Shown: positions 5,467 through 11,520 of the stretch, one piece after another
How the letters are laid out: each line of letters opens with the position of its first letter
Numbering within the stretch: position 1 is the stretch's first letter
Origin: CAZQXD01 sp964597315
GTDB taxonomy: Bacteria; Pseudomonadota; Gammaproteobacteria; Competibacterales; Competibacteraceae
Direction of reading: 5' to 3'
Assembly (NCBI GenBank): GCA_964597315.1
Contig: CAZQXD010000096.1
Span: 1 to 11,520, forward strand
DNA length: 11,520 nucleotides
Notes under the pieces: generated by a model
What the model saw: only the letters and a program-made list of their open reading frames with translations
What the model was told of the DNA's origin: nothing
Database searches by the model: none
Position numbers and translations under genes: made by a program

Positions 5467-8183
5467 AGCCCCTGTGCGGTCGCGCCGATCTGGTCCGGGC
5501 CATTGCCGGGGATGATGGGCGACTATTGGCGGCCACAGCTCGCATTCTCGGGTTCGTCCCGGTCGCCCAGCCACGGAGCAATACGAATGAGGGCGACGAA
5601 GCCATCTTGATCCAAGGTGATGACCCTAACATCGAGACTGTTCAACCTCCCTCCGGCTTCGCTGAGCCTCGCCCCCTGATGGCGGTACCGTTCTGGCGGC
5701 TGGAGGCCGCAGAGATGGTCGTCGACGCCGATGCCGAGGAGAGGCTAAAAACGCCCCAGGTCAGCGCTCCCGTGGAATGGAAAAACCGCCCGACGCAACC
5801 TCCCCGCTGCCACCTGCTGGCTCCCTGGCGGGAACTCCAGCCGCGGTTGCGCCAGGCGGCCACCGAGCATCAAGACGGCCTGGCCATTGATATGGACGCC
5901 GTGGTTCGGTGCTTGAGTGAGGGTCGGCTACCGACCCCCCTGCCCCGGCGGCGGCAGCGCCGCTGGGGACCGTTGCTGCAAATCATCTTTGACCGTGGTG
6001 ATCGCTTGACGCCTTTTTGGGCCGACCAGGATGCCGTCGCCCATAGGCTGTCCGGGTTGCTGCCACCCCATAACATTCAACAAGCCATCGTCCTGGAGGG
6101 GATGTGCGAACCTCGCTTGCTGACGCAAGGCTGGCGGCGGCGGTACCGGCGGCCTCCGCCGGGAAGCCTGGTGTTGGTGCTGGGCGATCTGGGTTGTTAT
6201 ACCCCAGGCGACGTCCAGACCCGCAAGCTGTGGCTGGAACTGGGGCGCAGTCTGATCGAAGGGGGCTGTCGGCCCCTGGCCCTCATGCCTTGTCCCCTGG
6301 ACCGCTGCTCGCCCGAGCTGGGGCGATACTGGTCCCGGACGCCCTGGGAGCGGCCTCCAGGCGCGGCGGTGCTGGACCCCCGGCGGTTGCGCCAGCGTGC
6401 CGAGAGGCTGCTGCGACTGCTGTCCCCCGCTGTCCGTATCGAACCGGGCCTGCTGCGGGAGGCGCGCCTGCTGCTGCCCGGGGACGAGGCCGATGTGGGC
6501 GCCGAGGGCGATGCCTGGAATCATCCCGCCGTCGTCCAAAAAAATGCCCAGGCCGCCACCCTTGATCCCGATCTGGCGCGACAGTGGCGGATGGCTTTCC
6601 CCAAGGAACCCCCGTGGCTCCAGGGGCAAGTGCTGGCCTTGCTCAGGTGCTGGCGTGGCGAACAGCCCCAGGAGATATGGTTCGAGGAAATCCGCTCACT
6701 GGCTTCGGCGTCTCGCGCCCTACTGCCGGAACCTGGCGAGGCGGCCCTGGCCGATGCGTTCTTTATCCATCTGAGCCAGCAGGCGCGAGGCGTGGTCACT
6801 GGCAATCCCCCAGCCGGCGCCCTGTCCTGGTATCGCCGCTTCGAACGCCGGTGTACCGAAAGCGCCTTCGAGGGTGTGGTAGGCGAGGCGTTGCATAAAC
6901 TGTCCTGGACCCTGCATCGGGATGATCCTGGCTACAGCCCTGGCCCCGGCTTCGATCCCGCCTGGGCCGCCACTACCCGAGAGCGGCAGTTGATGGTAGG
7001 TCAGAGCGGGCGGTGTCTGGTGTTTGCCGAGCAGTCCGACCCGATGCTGTGGCCCGAAACCCTAGGTAGCCTGTTGGGGACGCTACGTTCCGGCAACGGA
7101 CTGGTCCATGTGGAGACCCTGCAAGATGCTGACCTCGACGGGTTCTGTAACAGCGGTGAACCCCCACCCCGGACCGAGGACTGGGGGGATGGCGGCCCTG
7201 GGGGTAAGCCAGTCACGCTTCGAGTGCAAGATTCAGGCCGCGAAACGCGCTGCCCCATGCCTGGGAGCCGGGGTTTGCTGATTCGCAGCGACCGGGAGCA
7301 ATTGCGCTTGCAGTCCCGGACCAAACCCCAATGGGCCGACGCCATGGGCCGCGACCCATATGGGCTTTGGGCGAGGATTGCCTTGGATGCCAGCCCCGGC
7401 AAGCCTGTCTCGCAGCGTCTGCGCTGGATTCCGCCGGGCCGATTTATGATGGGGTCGCCGGATAATGAGCCGGGGCGATGGCAAGACGAAGGCCCCCAAC
7501 GCCTGGTGTCGATCCGCCGGGGATATTGGCTGTTCGATACCCCTTGCGCCCAGGCGCTGTGGGAGGCGGTGATGGACGAGAATCCCAGCCGCTTCAAAAG
7601 CCCGGATCGGCCGGTGGAAAACGTGGACTGGAATCAGGTCCAGCGGTTTATCGCGCGGCTCAACAGCCGCGTTCCCGGCCTGGACCTGGTGCTGCCTAGC
7701 GAGGCCCAATGGGAATACGCCTGCCGGGCCGGGACACGGACGGCGATTTATACCGGAGACCTGGAGATCAAGGGCGAGCGCGATGCGCCGGCCTTGGACC
7801 CCATTGCCTGGTATGGGGGCAATAGCGGCATCACCGTGGAGTTGGTAGGAGGCGATGCCGCTTCCGGCTTGAAAAAAGCCCACAGCCCATTCAAGGGAGC
7901 AGGCACCCACCCCCTAGGGAAAAAACAGCCTAACCCCTGGGGACTGTATGACATGCTGGGAAATGTCTGGGAGTGGTGCCGGGACGGCATGGGTGAATAC
8001 ACCCCTAAAGCTGAAACGGACCCTGTGGGACCTATGGAGACCGGCGGCAATCGGGTTATCCGGGGCGGGTCCTGGTTTGGCCGCACCCGTGGCGCGCGCG
8101 CAGCCTGCCGCCTTCAGCGTCCTCCCGACTACCGGGGGGACGACGTGGGTTTCCGCTGCGCCCGGCCAGACGATGGGAACTGA
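5463..8183 (+). CDS. SAV_2336-like degenerate vWA region fused to an FGE-sulfatase-like (C-type lectin fold) domain
   Basis: The protein has 906 residues from the GTG start. Residues ~1-140 are a poorly conserved linker. Residues ~140-300 resemble the SAV_2336 N-terminal region, a von Willebrand A-like fold: GPLLQIIFDRGDRLTPFW (D177), then LVLVLGDLGCYTPGD (D242), then CRPLALMPCPL. The usual metal-site motif DxSxS is replaced by DRGDR, so metal binding is doubtful. Residues ~300-650 are helical and unassigned. Residues 651-906 form an FGE/SUMF1-like domain (WIPPGRFMMGSP, LPSEAQWEYACRAG, WGLYDMLGNVWEWC, RVIRGGSW, GFRCAR). The Cys pair that true FGE uses for copper and catalysis after GGSW is absent, which suggests ligand binding, not catalysis. 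I read it as the sensor/adaptor partner of the MoxR ATPase (inference). The next gene starts two bases downstream and repeats the C-terminal domain. Confidence 0.85.
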   Translation: MKPLCGRADLVRAIAGDDGRLLAATARILGFVPVAQPRSNTNEGDEAILIQGDDPNIETVQPPSGFAEPRPLMAVPFWRLEAAEMVVDADAEERLKTPQVSAPVEWKNRPTQPPRCHLLAPWRELQPRLRQAATEHQDGLAIDMDAVVRCLSEGRLPTPLPRRRQRRWGPLLQIIFDRGDRLTPFWADQDAVAHRLSGLLPPHNIQQAIVLEGMCEPRLLTQGWRRRYRRPPPGSLVLVLGDLGCYTPGDVQTRKLWLELGRSLIEGGCRPLALMPCPLDRCSPELGRYWSRTPWERPPGAAVLDPRRLRQRAERLLRLLSPAVRIEPGLLREARLLLPGDEADVGAEGDAWNHPAVVQKNAQAATLDPDLARQWRMAFPKEPPWLQGQVLALLRCWRGEQPQEIWFEEIRSLASASRALLPEPGEAALADAFFIHLSQQARGVVTGNPPAGALSWYRRFERRCTESAFEGVVGEALHKLSWTLHRDDPGYSPGPGFDPAWAATTRERQLMVGQSGRCLVFAEQSDPMLWPETLGSLLGTLRSGNGLVHVETLQDADLDGFCNSGEPPPRTEDWGDGGPGGKPVTLRVQDSGRETRCPMPGSRGLLIRSDREQLRLQSRTKPQWADAMGRDPYGLWARIALDASPGKPVSQRLRWIPPGRFMMGSPDNEPGRWQDEGPQRLVSIRRGYWLFDTPCAQALWEAVMDENPSRFKSPDRPVENVDWNQVQRFIARLNSRVPGLDLVLPSEAQWEYACRAGTRTAIYTGDLEIKGERDAPALDPIAWYGGNSGITVELVGGDAASGLKKAHSPFKGAGTHPLGKKQPNPWGLYDMLGNVWEWCRDGMGEYTPKAETDPVGPMETGGNRVIRGGSWFGRTRGARAACRLQRPPDYRGDDVGFRCARPDDGN

Positions 8184-9069
8184 TATTGAACCCAAACCCT
8201 CCCCCCGAAACCGCTTGGCACCCTCTGGCCGATGGCTGTCCGCCCGACTGGGCTAGGGGTTGGGGGCAGGATCGCTACGGCGTCTGGATCGACCTGATCC
8301 TGGACGATAGCGTGCGCCAGCGGCTGCGCTGGATTCCAGCAGGCGGGTTTCGGATGGGCTCGCCGGATAGGGAGCAGGGGCGTTACAAATCCGAAGGCCC
8401 CCAGCATGAGGTCATCATCAGCCGGGGATACTGGCTGTTCGACACTCCTTGCACCCAGGCGCTCTGGGAGGCGGTGATGGGCGAGAATCACAGCCGCTTT
8501 AAAAGCCCGGATCGGCCGGTGGAGAATGTGGACTGGAATCAAGTTCAGCGGTTTATCGAGCGGATGAATAGCCGCGTTCCCGGCCTGGACTTGGTGCTGC
8601 CTAGCGAGGCCCAGTGGGAATACGCCTGCCGGGCTGGGACACAGACGGCGACCTATGCCGGGGATTTGCTGATTCGGGGGGAGCTTAATGGGCCGGTCCT
8701 GAACCCTATCGCCTGGTACGGGGGCAATAGCGGCGTGGAGTTCGAGTTGAATGAGGGCGAGAATTCCTCGAACTGGCCCAATAAGCAGTTCCCCCATAAG
8801 AAAGCGGGAACCCATCCGGTGGGCCTTAAGGACCCGAACTTCTGGGGATTGTACGACATGCTGGGCAACGTGTTTGAGTGGTGCCAGGATGGGCTGCGAG
8901 ACTACGGCGAGGCGCTTGCAACCGACCCCGTGGGGTCTTTGGCGGTCGGCGCTGAGCGGGTGGTTCGCGGCGGGTCCTGGGTCAACGATGCGCGTTACGA
9001 ACGGGCGGCGTTCCGAGGCCAGTTTCACCCTGACAAACGGGGGGATCTTCTGGGCTTCCGCTGCGCCCG
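7413..9069 (+). repeat. Tandem duplication of the FGE-like domain
   Basis: The FGE-like domain is present at about 7413-8160 and again at about 8320-9069. Long nucleotide stretches are close to identical, for example around 7560-7700 against 8465-8605. The 24 codons 8076-8147 and 8981-9052 differ strongly but are equal in length. Confidence 0.85.
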
Positions 9070-9082
9070 AGTGCGGTGGTGA
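8186..9082 (+). CDS. Stand-alone FGE-sulfatase-like (C-type lectin fold) protein, paralogue of the preceding C-terminal domain
   Basis: The protein has 298 residues with the full FGE-like series: LRWIPAGGFRMGSP (~47-60), LVLPSEAQWEYACRAGT, FWGLYDMLGNVFEWC, RVVRGGSW and GFRCAR. Homology to the upstream fusion starts before the fold, at the YGVW...LD segment (~31-40), so the two genes arose by tandem duplication. The core from RGYWLF to AGDL matches at 74 of 82 residues, while the segment from GGSW to GFR differs at 13 of 24. The catalytic Cys pair of true FGE is absent, so an oxidase role is unlikely. The start is TTG 8186, two bases after the previous stop and with only a weak Shine-Dalgarno, so expression probably depends on coupling. 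No signal peptide, so cytoplasmic. Its probable role is a second recognition module (inference). Confidence 0.87.
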   Translation: MNPNPPPETAWHPLADGCPPDWARGWGQDRYGVWIDLILDDSVRQRLRWIPAGGFRMGSPDREQGRYKSEGPQHEVIISRGYWLFDTPCTQALWEAVMGENHSRFKSPDRPVENVDWNQVQRFIERMNSRVPGLDLVLPSEAQWEYACRAGTQTATYAGDLLIRGELNGPVLNPIAWYGGNSGVEFELNEGENSSNWPNKQFPHKKAGTHPVGLKDPNFWGLYDMLGNVFEWCQDGLRDYGEALATDPVGSLAVGAERVVRGGSWVNDARYERAAFRGQFHPDKRGDLLGFRCARVRW

Positions 9083-9117
9083 GCCAAGCCCGAGGGGCCG
9101 CGATGGCCGGTTTTCGT

Positions 9118-9137
9118 CCCCTTCGACGAGGGGTTTT
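9118..9137 (+). terminator. Weak candidate terminator after the operon
   Basis: A short stem CCCCT/AGGGG with a six-base loop is followed directly by TTTT. It lies 36 bases after the last operon gene. The stem is only five base pairs, so this is a weak call. Confidence 0.3.
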
Positions 9138-9219
9138 CGTGACTGGCCAGCGAGTGGCCGAGCTGCGGCTGGACCCGGTGGCATCCCCCTGCTGCAACTG
9201 GTATCCTGAACCCAATCAG

Positions 9220-9260
9220 AACATAACAGCCGGAGCCACAGGGTCCGGCTGTTATGTTTT
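9220..9260 (+). terminator. Strong hairpin terminator closing the operon
   Basis: A perfect 15-base-pair stem (9220-9234 with 9244-9258; GC-rich centre CAGCCGGA/TCCGGCTG) has a nine-base loop and ends in TTTT. Because the outer stem is AACATAAC/GTTATGTT it may also act on the other strand. It separates the conflict operon from the isomerase gene. Confidence 0.75.
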
Positions 9261-9408
9261 GAGGTCTCGATAAATCCGGTCACTTCTGGGTTCAGCGTCT
9301 GATCCGCTGTCTCCGGTCTGCTCCGGTCGCGTAGGCCACCGAGCCGCGCCGGGATCTTCATGGTGGGTGCAACAGTATCCGCCGACTCAATAGCAGAGGA
9401 GACACAAA

Positions 9409-9843
9409 ATGTCAGAAGCCAAGTCGGGCGATACCGTCAAGGTTCATTACACAGGCAAGCTGGAAGACGGCTCCGAATTCGACTCATCCAGGGGACGGGA
9501 CCCCCTGGAGTTCACCTTGGGCGAGGGCCAGATTATCCCAGGTTTCGAGAATGCGGTGGTGGGCATGAATGAAGGGGATACCAAGACCGTGGTCATCCCG
9601 CCGGAGAATGCCTACGGCAAGCGTCACGAAGAGGCCGTGCAACAGGTGCCCAAGACCATGATCCCCGAGGAATTGCGCGCCCAGTTGCAAGTGGGCATGC
9701 AGCTTCAAGCCCGGGACCCCAACGATCAGCCGATGATGCTCACGGTCATGGAAATCGACGATGAGACGGTCACCATGGACGCCAACCATCCTCTGGCCGG
9801 CAAGGATCTGACGTTTGATCTGGAGTTGGTGAAGGTGGGTTGA
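9409..9843 (+). CDS. FKBP-type peptidyl-prolyl cis-trans isomerase, SlyD/SlpA-like
   Basis: The 144-residue protein has the FKBP signature VKVHYTGKLEDGSEFDSS (10-27), then LEFTLGEGQIIPGFENAVVGM (33-53) and PPENAYGKRHEEAVQQVPK. An inserted-in-flap chaperone domain follows (~75-125), and LDLEL-type strand FDLELVKVG closes the fold. Members isomerise Xaa-Pro bonds and act as cytoplasmic folding helpers. It lacks the Cys/His-rich metal-binding tail of Escherichia coli SlyD, so it is closer to SlpA-type or tail-less SlyD; I therefore give no symbol. ATG 9409 has AGAGGAG seven bases upstream. The gene stands alone between the operon terminator and a hairpin that carries its stop codon. It is probably a core chromosomal gene marking the right edge of the accessory operon. 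Confidence 0.93.
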   Translation: MSEAKSGDTVKVHYTGKLEDGSEFDSSRGRDPLEFTLGEGQIIPGFENAVVGMNEGDTKTVVIPPENAYGKRHEEAVQQVPKTMIPEELRAQLQVGMQLQARDPNDQPMMLTVMEIDDETVTMDANHPLAGKDLTFDLELVKVG

Positions 9844-9852
9844 ACCCACCTT
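9832..9852 (+). terminator. Hairpin spanning the isomerase stop codon
   Basis: AAGGTGGGT (9832-9840) pairs perfectly with ACCCACCTT (9844-9852), leaving the stop codon TGA alone in the loop. There is no T-run after it. It could be an attenuated terminator or a 3' stabilising hairpin. Confidence 0.35.
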
Positions 9853-10491
9853 GCCGGGATAATCCAATGGGGAAGCGGTAAGCCCAGCACTCACGCGGTC
9901 GCCTTAACGGGTTCGAATGCTGTTTCACTACGCCGCTGGCGTCGGCGCGGTGCGCTAAAAGTCCCTATCGTAGTACTAGGGGGTGGTGTACATCGCCTAC
10001 GACTATAGTCGTGATCATTGCCCGGACCTGATGTGGTTGGGGCTGAATCTAATCGTTGGGCACCGTGCCCGACTGTCCCCGTGAATGCAGCCAGTGGACG
10101 GCAACTGCAACGATAACACGGGACTTGGCGAGGTGAGCTAGCACCACATGGGGCAACTACAAGCCTGGCATGACATTGATTACTGGGTGGCCGACAGTGC
10201 CCTATACAGCGTCGAAACCTTCAGCACTGTCGGCCCCGGTGCGCGGGGCCAGCGTACTCGGGCCTTTAAAACTGGCTGGTGAAACACCGATGCACTGATG
10301 TGCCATAACGGCCAGAGCTTCTTGGTCCCTGGTCACTCTAGAGTCCTGGGCGTATCACAATGTTGGTCTGTGCTGCCCTGGAATACCGCCTGCCCCTGCG
10401 TCTGGGGCAGTGCGACAAGCGGTTTCCTGATCAGGGAGCCAAACTCAATCAAAACGGACAACAAACAAACGCAATAGCCGTTTTACAGTGG
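9853..10491. other. About 640 bases without a convincing gene, rich in palindromes
   Basis: No frame has a family match or good start. Short open frames exist, for example 43 codons from ATG 10154 reading MGQLQAWHDIDYWVADSALY, but upstream frames are interrupted by stops. Structures seen: a 14-base perfect palindrome ACGACTATAGTCGT at 9999-10012, hairpin GGCCCCG/CGGGGCC at 10232-10250, palindrome ACTCTAGAGT at 10335-10344 and hairpin CTGCCCC/GGGGCAG at 10390-10410. It may be decayed coding or mobile DNA. Confidence 0.4.
10451..10484 (-). terminator. Candidate terminator for the minus-strand gene at 10492
   Basis: AAAACGG (10451-10457) and CCGTTTT (10478-10484) pair over seven bases with a 20-base loop. 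On the minus strand this lies just after the stop codon and ends in CCGTTTT. The large loop makes it weak. Confidence 0.3.
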
Positions 10492-11088
10492 TCATTTGGG
10501 TTGTCCCAGGAAAAGCGCGAAGAGCGTTTTCTGGTCAGGAAGACCAGAAGGCTCAAGCCCATGTGCCTCCTGAAAGGAGCGGAATGCGTTGGATGCGATC
10601 TGATCGAAGTCCGCGCCGATCGGCCCGGCGTCGTGGCCGAGGGAGGTCAGGCGAGCCTTCGCCGCGTCAAGCACGGCATGGTAAACGACAATGGTCCGTT
10701 CTCCGCGCCGGACGCCCACGAGATCGGATTTCTCGCCAAGGCGAGTCGACCTGAGTTTGCTTAACATGCGATCAAATGCATGGAGAAAATGGGTGTCTGG
10801 CGCCAGTTGACCGCAAACAGACCAGGTCATCCCTAAGAGGGTCTCGGTCGTCTGCCACGGGACTGCGTCGTAGGTTTTTTCGTTGTGCTGATTAAGTGCG
10901 GTGACATAGCCCGCGATCCAACCCGCATATAGCCTCAAATCGGTGTTGCCCTTATCCCAGGCTTCAACAAATTTTTTGCAAGTCTGGACTCCAGCGCCCT
11001 TTATGGCGAAATTGCCATCACTGTCGGCCGCATCGGCGCCGAATACCGTCATGGCGATCAAGACAGCAATAACCCGCTGACGATTCAC
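10492..11088 (-). CDS. Secreted protein with a peptidoglycan-binding-like C-terminal domain
   Basis: I place the start at GTG 11088: GAGGAG lies nine bases upstream, and the protein then begins MNRQRVIAVLIAMTVFGADA, a signal peptide with cleavage near residue 20. A TTG at 11130 would add 14 residues that form no signal. The mature part holds two cysteines (C37, C92) likely to form a disulfide around YAGWIAGYVTALN (~54-66). This pattern resembles small periplasmic 'WIxGYVTAxN' proteins of unknown function. Residues ~161-194 (FDQIASNAFRSFQEAHGL, then LPDQKTLFALF) resemble a PG_binding_1 repeat. Predicted location is the periplasm, probably in contact with the cell wall. It lies downstream of the PLPA-tailed gene on the same strand, with a hairpin between. 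The exact role is unknown. Confidence 0.75.
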   Translation of the reverse strand: MNRQRVIAVLIAMTVFGADAADSDGNFAIKGAGVQTCKKFVEAWDKGNTDLRLYAGWIAGYVTALNQHNEKTYDAVPWQTTETLLGMTWSVCGQLAPDTHFLHAFDRMLSKLRSTRLGEKSDLVGVRRGERTIVVYHAVLDAAKARLTSLGHDAGPIGADFDQIASNAFRSFQEAHGLEPSGLPDQKTLFALFLGQPK

Positions 11089-11097
11089 GACGAACTT

Positions 11098-11103
11098 CTC
11101 CTC
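11098..11103 (-). promoter_or_regulatory. Ribosome-binding site selecting the GTG start at 11088
   Basis: GAGGAG on the minus strand lies nine bases before GTG 11088, immediately preceding a clear signal peptide. Confidence 0.55.
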
Positions 11104-11114
11104 AAGGAGATTAA

Positions 11115-11140
11115 GAGGCGGGCGGTCCAACGCCCGCCTC
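11115..11140 (-). terminator. Ten-base-pair hairpin after the PLPA/PEP-CTERM-tailed gene
   Basis: GAGGCGGGCG and CGCCCGCCTC pair perfectly around a six-base loop, 14 bases after the stop codon of the upstream gene. The run after it on the minus strand is only TTAAT, so termination may be partial and the next gene may be read through. Confidence 0.55.
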
Positions 11141-11154
11141 GACGATATAAAGGG

Positions 11155-11487
11155 TTACTTAAAGAAGCTGGTCGTGCGTACCCCGTGCCGTCTGATGAAG
11201 CCTAGTGTGGTTAAACCAAGAAGCACTAGGAAGGGGGTAGCCGGGAGGGGGATACTTGAGCCGGGAGCGTCGACGGTAATCGGCGTCATGATCGCGCTGT
11301 CGCCCGCGGTGACCGGGTTCACGAAGGCAACCCCAGTTGGAAACGCCAAAGGATTGGTCGGGTCGAGCATCAATGTCGGGTCGATGCCGTCAAGCAGGAA
11401 ACTGGTAGGATTCGTGCCAAACACACTCAAGAAATCCAAGGTCTGACCGGGCGCTAGCAACTCTGATACCAATTCGCGATCAATCAA
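11155..11487 (-). CDS. C-terminal part of a PLPA/PEP-CTERM-like sorted protein, start uncertain
   Basis: The last ~30 residues carry a PEP-CTERM-type sorting tail: SIPLPATPFLVLLGLTTLGF (79-98 by the TTG start) followed by RRHGVR. This is a short motif (PLPA at 80-83), a hydrophobic membrane helix and a basic cluster. Such tails direct exported proteins to exosortase or a variant sorting enzyme, usually for envelope or extracellular matrix. The rest (GTNPTSFLLDGIDPTLM...) is unrecognised. The only start in frame is TTG 11487, with no convincing Shine-Dalgarno and no signal peptide, and TAA lies just upstream. The exported N-terminus is therefore missing. Either a frameshift or truncation made this a broken gene, or the N-terminal part lies in another frame beyond the window. 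Confidence 0.55.
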   Translation of the reverse strand: MIDRELVSELLAPGQTLDFLSVFGTNPTSFLLDGIDPTLMLDPTNPLAFPTGVAFVNPVTAGDSAIMTPITVDAPGSSIPLPATPFLVLLGLTTLGFIRRHGVRTTSFFK

Positions 11488-11520
11488 GTATTAACCTAGA
11501 TCATTTTAGAATTTGCATTA

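Noticed and set aside
9079..9273. Small ORF after the last operon gene (GTG overlapping the stop)
   Set aside because: It runs through the strong terminator hairpin and has no protein-like features.
8129..9361. Long minus-strand open frame (~410 codons) opposite the FGE-like genes
   Set aside because: It is a shadow of the plus-strand GC-rich coding DNA; it has no recognisable domain, and the plus strand carries strong family motifs.
10154..10285. Potassium-channel filter-like peptide (SVETFSTVG) in a short frame
   Set aside because: The filter would need TVGYG, but this reads TVGPG, and there are no flanking membrane helices; the resemblance is most likely chance.
9083..10491. A DGR template repeat for the variable FGE segments
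   Set aside because: I looked for a near-copy of the GGSW...GFRCAR coding segment in the non-coding DNA downstream and found none.
10360..10764. Plus-strand open frame of 134 codons
   Set aside because: It mostly overlaps the minus-strand secreted protein, which has a signal peptide, ribosome-binding site and domain-like C-terminus.

Overview
The window looks like a GC-rich proteobacterial chromosome, most likely a gammaproteobacterium. This is inferred from a tRNA-Phe with encoded CCA, a DUF29 protein, a SlyD/SlpA-type isomerase, a PEP-CTERM-like sorting tail and a high-GC accessory operon. The species cannot be determined from the window.

Left part (1-2580): the 5'-clipped tRNA-Phe(GAA) is followed by its terminator and then a minus-strand DUF29 gene. 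A 28-base perfect copy of the terminator hairpin lies on the far side of that gene. Next comes degraded accessory DNA: two IS481-like transposase N-terminus relics in opposite orientation at 804-884 and about 1521-1730, a small secreted four-cysteine protein between them, a possible short ORF fragment (1777-1971), and an AT-rich non-coding stretch that ends in a candidate promoter.

Centre (2592-9082): the main feature is a tight five-gene plus-strand operon. In order it encodes a Trypco2 (trypsin-co-occurring domain 2) protein; a trypsin-like protease with an intact His-Asp-Ser triad and a long unassigned C-terminal region; a MoxR-type AAA+ ATPase; a 906-residue fusion of a SAV_2336-like degenerate vWA region to a formylglycine-generating-enzyme (FGE/SUMF1)-like C-type-lectin fold; and a stand-alone FGE-like paralogue. 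This content matches the MoxR/vWA/trypsin class of NTP-dependent bacterial conflict (immunity-like) systems. My reading is that the FGE-like domains sense a ligand, the AAA+ ATPase and vWA-like part transduce the signal, and the protease is the effector, with Trypco2 as its partner. The two FGE domains are about 90% identical over an 82-residue core. They differ at 13 of 24 positions in the C-terminal segment where diversity-generating retroelement (DGR) targets vary. No DGR template repeat or reverse transcriptase is seen here.

Right part (9083-11520): a strong terminator closes the operon. A SlyD/SlpA-type peptidyl-prolyl isomerase follows, then about 650 bases with palindromes and hairpins but no convincing gene. 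Last come two minus-strand genes: a secreted protein with a peptidoglycan-binding-like C-terminus, and upstream of it the C-terminal part of a PLPA/PEP-CTERM-tailed protein that lacks a normal start.
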